Assembly (NCBI GenBank): GCA_965662725.1
Contig: CBFIIT010000005.1
Location: forward strand, 1-64,000
Origin: UBA8337 sp965662725
GTDB lineage: Bacteria > Pseudomonadota > Alphaproteobacteria > RS24
Reading direction: 5' to 3'
Length of the DNA stretch: 64,000 bases
Every line of letters starts with the position of its first letter. Positions within the stretch are counted from its first letter, which is position 1. Made by a program: the position numbers and the translations under genes. Shown here in pieces: positions 17,101-24,402 of this stretch. The notes below the pieces were generated by a model. The model saw only the letters and a program-made list of their open reading frames with translations, was not told the origin of the DNA and searched no databases.

Positions 17101-17824
17101 GGGGCTTTATGCGCAAATGAACTTCACCGCAGTGAATGAAAAAACCACTCTGCTTAATGAGGTAAAAAGCCAAGGCTCGACCTTTGGGGCCTATATTGCT
17201 GACCGTATCGGGCCGCTGCGCTATGAGTTGAACGCGGCATACGGCTTGCATGATTTGGAAAGCGAGCGTTACGTCAATTTCAGTGGTTATGGCACGGCCA
17301 GCAATAATCGGGTGCTTGCTTCATGGGATGCGACCAGCACGGCGGCCTCGGCGCGTTTGGCCTATCCGATTTTGGAAGACACACATTTATTGCGGCTTGA
17401 GGCGGGTGTCGATTATTTCAATTTGGCGCATGATGATTATATCGAAAGACAGCCTGTTCTCGACCAAGGCCTCTCCATGCAGCTAAAGGGCGGCGAGTCT
17501 GAAAAAATATCGCAATTTATCGGCCTGCGCGGCAGTCGCCAATCCGGCGGCGGCGATCCGGTATCGATTGTTTGGGAACCGAGTTATTATCTCGGCTATC
17601 GCACGCTCTCCGATGAAACGCCTTATACCGCCACCGCTAATTTTGTCGGCTCATCGGAAACTTTCACATTGGAAAATTTTGTCGAAAGCGAAGACGCGCT
17701 CGATATCGGTTTCGGTGTCGCCGCGCATAATGATTATTTCGCTTTTGAGTTTAATTATCGCGGCCAATTTTCCGATGGCGTCGCGACGCAAGGCGGTGGC
17801 GTATCCATTCGTCTGCTGTTCTAA
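14156..17824 (+). CDS. Autotransporter (type Va secretion) with Asp-rich passenger
   Basis: This 1222-residue protein starts at GTG 14156, with AGAGGG (14145-14150) 5 bases upstream. A signal peptide (residues 1-27, ending TYA) is followed by a long acidic passenger of short beta strands rich in Asp, Gly and Asn. This suggests a beta-helix with possible cation binding (DDDDN, DDDAD and DADDDES clusters). From about residue 940 (GWLQQFGDYRR) comes a C-terminal beta-barrel of alternating strands, ending in Phe (SIRLLF), as needed for BAM-dependent insertion. Likely a surface-exposed or released adhesin or structural protein. No protease triad or named passenger domain was recognised. It stands alone and converges on gph with no gap. 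Confidence 0.88.
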   Translation: MDFKSRLLTTAFTLPLLTSLSLAPTYAFDITGDSDDANPTATVQTGATPAPADAENIIINGSPGIDDAAVLIDSDTTVTIDGSISIRDRSSSDDDATTYTLENAIGIKLDNELTGANTIRLKSDAVISIEEVLGPDTDEDEDGILEGASALGTFQRIGLWINETIEADLIGEGGFIRIDGNNARGVQIDSALEGDFDFSTAVHNGDKGGILGDDAVGVSINANIDGYYRQRGAIDVRGEDSVGIKINSGVTVDDGTMIDAHINATGYSLIVSGTDGGPDHGRDETDLDDDEVAANRNERRRGGAAVDIAGNLSGGLIIGGKVNRVLTRAESDELADIIEAGKDENGDRIDITGGSTRSTPVHFDGSRPQHYTGQSRDGTVSLTSYGEADDTATLKITGNVGTADGGSIETLLDLTDDDVEVDGNGVPDPDIYTRGSVGLKQFYFSYGLMNRGSIEADGQYDGFKADAVLFDGDAEIRGGVYNSGTIKATANNQNATAIEFDDIKLTDGLRDDGSVFLNEGQITANVSTHAGADPDLADDTYTATAILLTGDVSFEVESGQVGTFFNRGFIDTSAAYVDADDDESDGKNTIAIDASAVTVDFNFTQELLKADRLLDPDDDDNSASNPYIGGGDTDIDSAGAIDGGKVAGDGVINGLDISVPRMTGDVKFGDGANTFAVSAGEVEGDISFGGGNDVLALSNEIPESANLEAAPITRVTGSIANSSGNLNVTIADRTQLHLVAQEDEEDILAINQLTLSGSGDLKFTIDPDNLENELLDVTTLSLSDDAKLTPGLTSLFAVDAPKTVQLIAYDTLTKNNDDINSYLADDTPFIYDVSLSDDDADKIISARFSIKSVADLGINQTEGAALAAVIDHFSKDENSALETRLTGLEDGDDFRDAYRQLFPHYSDGTAQQLAVLAEASTGAVSQHLQLVAAGGRRGGDGWLQQFGDYRRQDSGNDNGTVSGTSYGLAFGYDFPLGAIEAMGLYAQMNFTAVNEKTTLLNEVKSQGSTFGAYIADRIGPLRYELNAAYGLHDLESERYVNFSGYGTASNNRVLASWDATSTAASARLAYPILEDTHLLRLEAGVDYFNLAHDDYIERQPVLDQGLSMQLKGGESEKISQFIGLRGSRQSGGGDPVSIVWEPSYYLGYRTLSDETPYTATANFVGSSETFTLENFVESEDALDIGFGVAAHNDYFAFEFNYRGQFSDGVATQGGGVSIRLLF

Positions 17825-18505
17825 TCACAAAACCTCAAACAAGCCCGGCTTCAGCTTTTTGGCGGCGTCGGCAAATTCCGCATAATCATCAATAATCGCA
17901 TCGGCCTGTAAGTCTTCCAAGCTGACACGGCGATAACCGAAGCTGACGCAAATGCTGGCCACATTGGCAGCGCGTGCGCCGCCCGTATCGGCCTCGCTAT
18001 CGCCGACCATAATCGCCTCTTCTGCCGTGCAGCCCAATTGTGCCAAAGCCAGCTCAATCGTATCCGGGTCCGGTTTTCGTTTCGGCAGCGTGTCGCCGCC
18101 GACCAGCACCTCAAAATATTCATGCAGGCCAAGCCGGAACAAAAGTTTGGCGGCCAGGCTTTCGCGCTTATTGGTGACCACCGCCATTGGGATTTTCGCT
18201 GCCTTGGCGGCGTCCAATATCGGCATTAAATTCGGATAAATAACCGTATGCGCATCAATGTTTTGGTCGTACCAAAGAACGAATTCTTCGGTTGCCGCAT
18301 CCAGTTTCGCATCATCCCATATCGCCTCATTGGCTTCCAGGCCGCGCTGAATAATCATCCGCGCGCCGCCGCCAATCATATTGTGAATGGCATTATCGGG
18401 CACTTCGGCCAGCCCGTTTTTGCACAGCACATGGTTCATCGCTGCGTGTAAATCGGGTTTTGTATCTGCCAGAGTGCCGTCGAGGTCGAATAAAAGAGCA
18501 GGCAT
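17825..18505 (-). CDS. gph: Phosphoglycolate phosphatase-like HAD hydrolase
   Basis: This 226-residue HAD subfamily IA phosphatase has nucleophile motif FDLDGTLADTKPD (Asp7, Asp9), motif II VVTNKRE, motif III Lys in GGDTLPKRKPDP and motif IV VGDSEADTGGARAA. The cap and PKRKPDP segment are typical of Gph, which removes 2-phosphoglycolate formed during DNA repair or by Rubisco oxygenation. Other HAD phosphatases share this layout, so the substrate is probable rather than proven. Its stop abuts the autotransporter stop; its start lies 52 bases from the divergent DMT transporter gene. Confidence 0.85.
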   Translation of the reverse strand: MPALLFDLDGTLADTKPDLHAAMNHVLCKNGLAEVPDNAIHNMIGGGARMIIQRGLEANEAIWDDAKLDAATEEFVLWYDQNIDAHTVIYPNLMPILDAAKAAKIPMAVVTNKRESLAAKLLFRLGLHEYFEVLVGGDTLPKRKPDPDTIELALAQLGCTAEEAIMVGDSEADTGGARAANVASICVSFGYRRVSLEDLQADAIIDDYAEFADAAKKLKPGLFEVL

Positions 18506-18557
18506 GGTATCGGCTTTTCCGTTAGCGGTTTGGGTGCGCTCATGCTACATCCGATTC

Positions 18558-19433
18558 ATGGCACCTCGACATCTTTTTCTCATGTTTATTGTCTGCCTGG
18601 TTTGGGGCTTTACTTTCGTCGCCGGCAAAGCGGGCGTGGAAGAAATGCCACCCATGCTGTTTACCGCGCTGCGCTATGCGCTTTTATCGCTATTACTGTT
18701 TCCCTTTTTAAAAATCGTCAACGGCCACATGCCGCAAGTCGTGTTCATTTCCATCACTATGGGATCGATGCATTTCTCGCTATTTTATGGCGGCCTGTCG
18801 CTGGCTGATAATGTGTCGGCGGTGGCCGTGGCGGTGCAGCTTGGTGTGCCGATAAGCACCATCATGTCGATTATTTTCCTCAGCGAGCAAGTCGGCTGGC
18901 GACGCTGGGCCGGCATTGTCATGTCATTTGGCGGGGTGATGGTCATCAGCCTCGATCCGGCGATTGTGGATGAACGGCTTGGCTTGCTGATGATTGTCGG
19001 CGCCGCCTTTATCGGCTCGGCCGGCACGATTGTGATGAAGCAGATTAAAGATACCGGCGTTTATCAAATGCAGGCATGGATTGCGATGATGAGCTGGCCG
19101 CCCTTATTCGCTGTCTCGCTGGTGTTTGAAAGCAATCATGTTGAAGTGCTGCAAACCGCCAGTTGGATGGCGTGGGGCGGGGTTATTTATACCGCTATCG
19201 GCGCCAGCCTTATCGGCCATGCCGGCATGTATTATTTGCTGCAGCGTTATGATGTGTCGGTTACCTCGCCATTGACGCTGATGGCGCCGGTCTTCGGGAT
19301 TATTTTCGGCGTTATGTTTTGGGGTGACACGCTGGGTCCGCGCTTTTGGATTGGCGGCGGCCTGACGCTGCTTGGCGTGCTGATTATCGGCCTCAGAAAG
19401 CCGGAGGCGCGCAAAGCCGGAGCGGTGCTATGA
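18558..19433 (+). CDS. EamA/DMT-family membrane exporter
   Basis: This 291-residue protein has ten hydrophobic helices in two EamA repeats. Repeat one begins VCLVWGFTFVAGKAGVEEMPP, and repeat two begins near WGGVIYTAIGASLIGHAGMYYLLQRYDVSVTSP. Members export amino acids, metabolites or drugs. The open frame reaches back to 18387 across the gph start region; I choose ATG 18558 because the upstream extension is not family-like and overlaps the divergent gene. Its stop overlaps the amidase ATG (ATGA). Substrate unknown. Confidence 0.87.
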   Translation: MAPRHLFLMFIVCLVWGFTFVAGKAGVEEMPPMLFTALRYALLSLLLFPFLKIVNGHMPQVVFISITMGSMHFSLFYGGLSLADNVSAVAVAVQLGVPISTIMSIIFLSEQVGWRRWAGIVMSFGGVMVISLDPAIVDERLGLLMIVGAAFIGSAGTIVMKQIKDTGVYQMQAWIAMMSWPPLFAVSLVFESNHVEVLQTASWMAWGGVIYTAIGASLIGHAGMYYLLQRYDVSVTSPLTLMAPVFGIIFGVMFWGDTLGPRFWIGGGLTLLGVLIIGLRKPEARKAGAVL

Positions 19434-20170
19434 GCCTGAGCATCACCGATAAGCTATCGCCCAATTTCGATGCGCGCGCTTGCGCCATCAGTCACATTAT
19501 TTTGCATTATACCGATATGCCGGATGCGCAGGTCGCCTTGGCGCGGCTATGCGATGAACAGGCAAAAGTTTCGGCGCATTATCTCATTCGCCGCGACGGG
19601 CATATTTTTAAACTGGTCGATGAGCGCGCGCGCGCGTGGCATGCCGGCGTTTCTTATTGGTGCGGTGAGAGCGATATGAACTCGGCCTCTATCGGCATCG
19701 AGCTTGACCATGACGGGCATGATGCAAGCGGTGAGATGGCGGCGTTTCCCGCCGCGCAAATGCAAGCCCTTATTGCGCTCATGGAGGATGTGACGGCGCG
19801 TCATAATATCGACCGCCGCAATATATTGGGGCATAGCGATATTGCGCCGGGCCGCAAAACAGACCCCGGCGAGGCGTTTGATTGGGCGGCGCTCGCGGCG
19901 GCCGGTTTCGGGCTTTATTTAGACGATGTGAAGATTGAAGATGTCGCGCCGCTGGCGGTGGGCAGCACCGATAAGGCGGTTGCGCCTTTGCAAAAAGCAT
20001 TGGCGGCATTTGGCTATCAAATTATTGCAGACGGCACATATGGCGCGCAAACACAAGCCGTCATCACCGCCTTCCAACGCCATTTCCGCGCCTCTAAAGT
20101 CGATGGCGTCGCCGACGCGCAAACACAAAGCCTGATTTATGCCTATTGCCGCGCGGCGCTAAAATCTTGA
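19430..20170 (+). CDS. N-acetylmuramoyl-L-alanine amidase (Amidase_2) with peptidoglycan-binding domain
   Basis: This 246-residue protein has an Amidase_2 domain (about 1-160) and a PG_binding_1 domain (about 180-240). Zinc ligands are visible as the His in IILHYTD and the His in ILGHSDIAPGRKTDPG, the latter motif also supplying the catalytic Lys and Asp. The C-terminal repeat PLQKALAAFGYQIIADGTYG...FQRHFR is the three-helix wall-binding module. The start at ATG 19430 overlaps the transporter stop. No signal peptide is evident, so it is either a cytosolic AmpD-like recycling enzyme or exported another way. The architecture resembles AmiD/AmpD of alphaproteobacteria. Cleaves MurNAc from the L-Ala of the stem peptide. 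Confidence 0.9.
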   Translation: MSLSITDKLSPNFDARACAISHIILHYTDMPDAQVALARLCDEQAKVSAHYLIRRDGHIFKLVDERARAWHAGVSYWCGESDMNSASIGIELDHDGHDASGEMAAFPAAQMQALIALMEDVTARHNIDRRNILGHSDIAPGRKTDPGEAFDWAALAAAGFGLYLDDVKIEDVAPLAVGSTDKAVAPLQKALAAFGYQIIADGTYGAQTQAVITAFQRHFRASKVDGVADAQTQSLIYAYCRAALKS

Positions 20171-20195
20171 CCACGCCGCCTCAACGGCGTATCCC
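20167..20195 (+). promoter_or_regulatory. Predicted promoter of rnpB
   Basis: TTGACC (20167-20172) and TATCCC (20190-20195) are separated by 17 bases, and the predicted transcription start falls 7 bases later at 20202, exactly where the RNase P RNA P1 helix begins. The -35 element includes the amidase stop codon. The mraZ promoter downstream uses the same elements and spacing. Confidence 0.5.
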
Positions 20196-20201
20196 AAAAT
20201 C

Positions 20202-20590
<389 letters not shown>

Positions 20591-20678
20591 GTTTTCTCTC
20601 TATTTTCTTTCCGCTTTATATGCAGGTTTTGGTCCCGTTTCGATCCAAAAACACTGCATATTGCGGGTATAGTTCCCG

Positions 20679-20707
20679 TTGACACCCATATATTCCCATG
20701 TTATCCC
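20679..20707 (+). promoter_or_regulatory. Promoter of the dcw operon (Pmra)
   Basis: A perfect TTGACA (20679-20684) is followed after 17 bases by TATCCC (20702-20707). The -10 element sits inside the third MraZ box and the -35 element touches the first, so bound MraZ would block RNA polymerase. This is the expected position for Pmra, which drives mraZ and the genes behind it. Confidence 0.6.
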
Positions 20708-20718
20708 ATACTATCCCA
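20684..20718 (-). promoter_or_regulatory. MraZ operator: four direct MraZ boxes
   Basis: Read on the minus strand, TGGGT, TGGGA, TGGGA and TGGGA occur at plus positions 20684-20688, 20694-20698, 20704-20708 and 20714-20718, with exactly 10 bases between starts. E. coli MraZ recognises TGGGN repeats with 5-base spacers in front of its own gene, so this is a complete autoregulatory operator. An additional TGGGT in opposite orientation lies at 20728-20732. It overlaps the dcw promoter. Confidence 0.85.
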
Positions 20719-20776
20719 TTATAAACATGGGTGCGCCCGAAACGCGTTCGGGGGCAATTGGAGGAAGGAAGACGGC

Positions 20777-21301
20777 ATGACCATGTTCATGTCCACGATT
20801 ACGGGCAAAATAGATGCGAAAGGTCGCGTCTCGGTCCCGTCTGTCTTTCGTTCCGCCATATCGGCCCAAAATGGGGCCACGCAATCGGGCTCTCCGCTCC
20901 CCTCTCCGCAAGGCATTTTTGTATATCCTTCCTTTACCGAAGGTGCCATTGAGGGCGGCGGCCATGCGCTGATGAATGATATCGGCACAATGGTTGATCG
21001 GCTGGATTTATTTACCGAAGAACGCGATGCGCTGGCCGCATCGCTATTTGCCGACAGTCATCATTTAACTTTCGATGCCGATGGCCGCGTGTCGCTTCCG
21101 GCTACGCTTTTGACCCATGCAGGGATTGAAAAAGAGCTGTGTTTTGTCGGCCTTGGCGGCAAGTTTCAAATTTGGAATCCGCAAAGCTTCGCTGATTTCC
21201 GTGCCAAATCTCGCGCCATGGCGTTGGAGCAGCGCGGTCTTTTGCGGTCCCCGGCCAATCCATCTGCGCCGCCCGGAGCAGATGACGGGACACGGCGATG
21301 A
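20777..21301 (+). CDS. mraZ: Transcriptional regulator MraZ
   Basis: This 174-residue protein has two SpoVT-AbrB-like MraZ repeats. The first has ITGKIDAKGRVSVPSVFR (residues 8-25) and the second DADGRVSLPATLL (near residue 100); the DxKGR and DxxGR motifs contact DNA. It is longer than the usual 140-150 residues, through a C-terminal Pro/Arg-rich tail. It forms ring oligomers and represses the dcw operon through the boxes just upstream. A strong SD (GGAGGAAGGAAG) precedes ATG 20777; in-frame ATGs at 20783 and 20789 are alternatives. Its stop overlaps rsmH (ATGA). Confidence 0.95.
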   Translation: MTMFMSTITGKIDAKGRVSVPSVFRSAISAQNGATQSGSPLPSPQGIFVYPSFTEGAIEGGGHALMNDIGTMVDRLDLFTEERDALAASLFADSHHLTFDADGRVSLPATLLTHAGIEKELCFVGLGGKFQIWNPQSFADFRAKSRAMALEQRGLLRSPANPSAPPGADDGTRR

Positions 21302-22326
21302 GTAGCGGGGGTAGCGTGAACAGGCAGCAGCAAAGCGTGCCCCCGGCACCGCCTCCCCATATTTCCGTATTATTAAACGAGGTGGTCGCCGCTTTGGCAC
21401 CGCAACCCAATGAGGTGGTGGTCGATGGCACTTTTGGCGCCGGTGGCTATTCGCAAGCCCTATTGGAGGCGGCCGATTGCGCGGTTATCGCGATTGACCG
21501 TGACCCTGATACAAAACCGCATGCTGATAGGCTGGCGGCGGCGTTCAAGCAGCGGTTTTCTTATCGCGCCGGATGTTTTGGCGATATGCAGGAATTGCTG
21601 GACGCGCCGGTTGATGGGGTGACGCTCGATTTGGGTGTCTCTTCCATGCAGCTTGATGAAGCGGCGCGCGGCTTTTCTTTTATGCGCGATGGGCCTTTGG
21701 ATATGCGAATGAGCCGCGACGGCATCAGCGCATCTGATTTGCTGAACGAAGCGGCGCCTGAATTGCTCAGCGATATTATTGCCGTTTATGGCGAAGAGCG
21801 CCGCGCCCGGGCGATTGCCAAAGCGATTGTTGCGAAACGCGAAAGCGCCAAATTGCTGCGCACCGGCGATTTGGTTGATGTGGTCTGTTCCGTTCTCGGT
21901 GGGCCACGGCACGGCAAGTCGCATCCGGCGACGCGCACCTTTCAGGCTTTGCGGATTTACTTAAATGATGAATTGGGTGAATTGCTGCGCGGCTTGCAAG
22001 CGGCAGAGCGCGTGTTGAAGCCGGGCGGACGTCTCGCCGTTGTGACTTTCCATTCTTTGGAAGACCGCATGGTCAAACAGTTTTTGGCCCCGCGCACCGG
22101 TCGCGCCGGGCGTCCATCGCGGCACATGCCGGAAGTTGAAACCGCCGCACCAAGCTTTGCCGAACCGGCCAAGCGCAATATCAAACCGCGTGATGATGAA
22201 ATCAGCAGCAATCCGCGCGCCCGCTCGGCGCGGCTGCGCGTGGCGCTGCGCACGGAGGCGCCGGCATTTCCGGCCACTGCCGATTTAATGCCGAAACGGG
22301 CCCCACAATTGGAGGCAAGTAGATGA
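21298..22326 (+). CDS. rsmH: 16S rRNA (cytosine1402-N4)-methyltransferase RsmH (MraW)
   Basis: This 342-residue SAM-dependent methyltransferase modifies C1402 in the ribosomal P site. HISVLLNEVVAAL is the family N-terminal signature, VDGTFGAGGYS the SAM motif I, AIDRDPD motif II, and GVTLDLGVSSMQLDEAARGFSF and GPLDMRM the RsmH-specific core. GGRLAVVTFHSLEDRMVK is near the C-terminus. The Pro/Gln-rich first 20 residues are extra. Second gene of the dcw operon, coupled to mraZ and ftsL by ATGA overlaps. Confidence 0.97.
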   Translation: MSSGGSVNRQQQSVPPAPPPHISVLLNEVVAALAPQPNEVVVDGTFGAGGYSQALLEAADCAVIAIDRDPDTKPHADRLAAAFKQRFSYRAGCFGDMQELLDAPVDGVTLDLGVSSMQLDEAARGFSFMRDGPLDMRMSRDGISASDLLNEAAPELLSDIIAVYGEERRARAIAKAIVAKRESAKLLRTGDLVDVVCSVLGGPRHGKSHPATRTFQALRIYLNDELGELLRGLQAAERVLKPGGRLAVVTFHSLEDRMVKQFLAPRTGRAGRPSRHMPEVETAAPSFAEPAKRNIKPRDDEISSNPRARSARLRVALRTEAPAFPATADLMPKRAPQLEASR

Positions 22327-22649
22327 TTAAATCAGTCAATATAGCTTTGGCAGTCAGCTTGGTGGCGCTAATTGCGACGCTGTATCACATTCGCTATTCA
22401 GCCGAGGCAGAAGCGCAAAATGTGCGGCAATTGGAGCGTCAATTGGCGCATCAAAAAGACCGCCGCCGCACTTTGCAAGCCGAATGGGCGAGCCTTAATG
22501 ATCCGCGCCGCTTGCAGCTTTTAAGTCGCCAATATTTATCGCTGGATTATTTGCGCGCGTCGCAAGTGCTGGATTTGCGCGATGACACGCCGCGTTCCAT
22601 TCCGATTGTTTTGACACCGGTGTCAGGGGGTGCTGATGAGCCGCAATAA
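22323..22649 (+). CDS. ftsL: Cell division protein FtsL
   Basis: This 108-residue bitopic protein has a short cytosolic N-terminus (MIKSVN), one membrane helix (about 6-24) and a periplasmic coiled-coil (about 28-62, with LERQLAHQKDRRRTLQAEWASL) followed by DPRRLQLLSRQYLSL, the FtsL-type pattern of the alphaproteobacterial family. It forms the FtsQLB complex that activates FtsW-FtsI. Position between rsmH and ftsI is diagnostic because sequence is poorly conserved. It overlaps ftsI by 14 bases. Confidence 0.92.
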   Translation: MIKSVNIALAVSLVALIATLYHIRYSAEAEAQNVRQLERQLAHQKDRRRTLQAEWASLNDPRRLQLLSRQYLSLDYLRASQVLDLRDDTPRSIPIVLTPVSGGADEPQ

Positions 22650-24402
22650 GCTGCCATTAGTGCCGATTGGCCATGACTGGGCGCTGGTGCTCGGTGGGCG
22701 GCTGGGCAGGCGGCCCGGTGATTTATCGCATCACGCGGTTGAAACGACGCGCAGTCGTTTGCGTGTTGCCTTGATTTGTTTCTTTGTGGTTTTCGGTGTG
22801 CTTGGCGGGCGGCTGGTGCAGCTAACGGTGATTGACGCCAAGCCCTTCGGTTTGGCGCGCGGTCCGGCGCAAGAAGAGCAGGCGCGCCCAACCATTACCG
22901 ATCGCAATGGTGTCGTGCTGGCAACCGAGATTTCGACCATCACACTGGGTGCTGATGCCGCTAAAATTACCGATGGCGCGGCGATGGCCGGACAATTAAA
23001 AGCCATTTTACCGCGCCTCAATGAAGCCCGTGCAGCGCGGTTTTTATCCGGCAAGGGCCGTTATGTGACGCTGCTGGCCGGTCTGACGCCGGCGCAAAAA
23101 TTGGATGTATTGGCGCTGGGCAATCCGGCTTTGAAATTGACCCGCGACAGCAGCCGTGTTTATCCGGCCGGTGAAGTAACCGCTCATACGGTCGGCTTTG
23201 CCAGTTCTGATATGCGCGGTTTGTCGGGCCTTGAGCTTTATCTCGACCGCATGGCCGACGAGTCTTTGCCGGACGAGGTGACGCCGAATAATGTTTTGCA
23301 AAGCAGTTTGGATATTCGCGTGCAACACGCAGTGCGCGATGTGCTGCATGAAAAAATTACTGAATTTTCTGCCAAGGCCGGCGGCGCGATTATTGTCGAT
23401 GTTCATAATGGTGAAATTCTGGCTCTGGTCTCTTTGCCTGATTTCGATGCCAATGCGCCGATGCGCAACGGGCAAGCGCCGCATTTCAATCGCATGACTT
23501 TGGGTGTTTATGAGCTTGGCTCCATCTTTAAAGTGTTCACCGCTGCCATGGCGTTGGATAGTGGCATCGTCGCCGCCTCCGAGGTTTTTGATACGGCGGA
23601 GCCTCTGAAAATCGGCCGCTATGAAATCAATGATGTGCACGGCCAAGAGCGCCCGTTAACCATTGAAGAAATTATTGTTCATTCCTCCAATATCGGGTCC
23701 GCCAAATTGGCCCTGCGCGTGCCCGATGACGCGCATTATGAATTTATCCAGCGTCTTGGTTTTGCCGATCCGGTGGCGATTGAATTACCTGAACGCGCCG
23801 CGCCGCTGACGCCGACACGCTGGACGGATATTGAGCGCGCCACTTCATCTTACGGGCACGGTATTTCGGTGACGCCTTTACATGCGGTTATGGCCGGTGC
23901 GGCGATGATTAATGGTGGTGTGTTGTATCCGCCAAGCCTGCGCAAAGTTGACCTGCCGGTCGGCGAGCGGGTGATTGCCGCCGGTACCAGCGTTTCCATT
24001 CGCAATATGATGCGCGCTGTGGTTGCCACCGGCACCGGTCGTAAAGCTGATGTGCCGGGCTATCAAGTGCTCGGAAAAACCGGTTCGGCTGAGAAGCCGC
24101 AAGCCGGCGGCTATAATCAAGACGCGCTGGTGACATCTTTCCTCGGTGCGTTTCCGGCGCATGCGCCGCGTTATGCGATGTTGGTTATGTTGGATGAACC
24201 GCAAGGGACGGATGAGACTTATGGTTTCAATCTGGCCGGTTGGAATGCCGCGCCGGCGGCGGCTGATATTGTCCAGCGTATCGCGCCGCTTCTGGGTGTC
24301 TTGCCGAAATTTGAAACGCCGGTTGAGCAAGCCGCGCTTACCAATCGGGAAACGGCAAAGCAAATGGCAGCAGAGACGGAGGTGGCCCATGCGTCTCAAT
24401 GA
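22636..24402 (+). CDS. ftsI: Septal peptidoglycan transpeptidase FtsI (PBP3)
   Basis: This 588-residue class B penicillin-binding protein has a membrane helix (about 45-65), a pedestal domain, then the transpeptidase domain with SxxK at Ser296-Ile-Phe-Lys299, Ser351-Asn352 in the SSN motif, and KTG at 481-483. It cross-links septal peptidoglycan with FtsW. I choose ATG 22636, with CAGGGGG upstream, over the GTG at 22630. The 5' end overlaps ftsL by 14 bases and the 3' end overlaps murE by 14 bases. Confidence 0.96.
   Translation: MSRNKLPLVPIGHDWALVLGGRLGRRPGDLSHHAVETTRSRLRVALICFFVVFGVLGGRLVQLTVIDAKPFGLARGPAQEEQARPTITDRNGVVLATEISTITLGADAAKITDGAAMAGQLKAILPRLNEARAARFLSGKGRYVTLLAGLTPAQKLDVLALGNPALKLTRDSSRVYPAGEVTAHTVGFASSDMRGLSGLELYLDRMADESLPDEVTPNNVLQSSLDIRVQHAVRDVLHEKITEFSAKAGGAIIVDVHNGEILALVSLPDFDANAPMRNGQAPHFNRMTLGVYELGSIFKVFTAAMALDSGIVAASEVFDTAEPLKIGRYEINDVHGQERPLTIEEIIVHSSNIGSAKLALRVPDDAHYEFIQRLGFADPVAIELPERAAPLTPTRWTDIERATSSYGHGISVTPLHAVMAGAAMINGGVLYPPSLRKVDLPVGERVIAAGTSVSIRNMMRAVVATGTGRKADVPGYQVLGKTGSAEKPQAGGYNQDALVTSFLGAFPAHAPRYAMLVMLDEPQGTDETYGFNLAGWNAAPAAADIVQRIAPLLGVLPKFETPVEQAALTNRETAKQMAAETEVAHASQ

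Noticed and set aside
24146..24388. Early start for murE within ftsI
   Set aside because: The extension is Arg/Trp/Met-rich out-of-frame ftsI sequence, while ATG 24389 has a good SD and gives the usual length.
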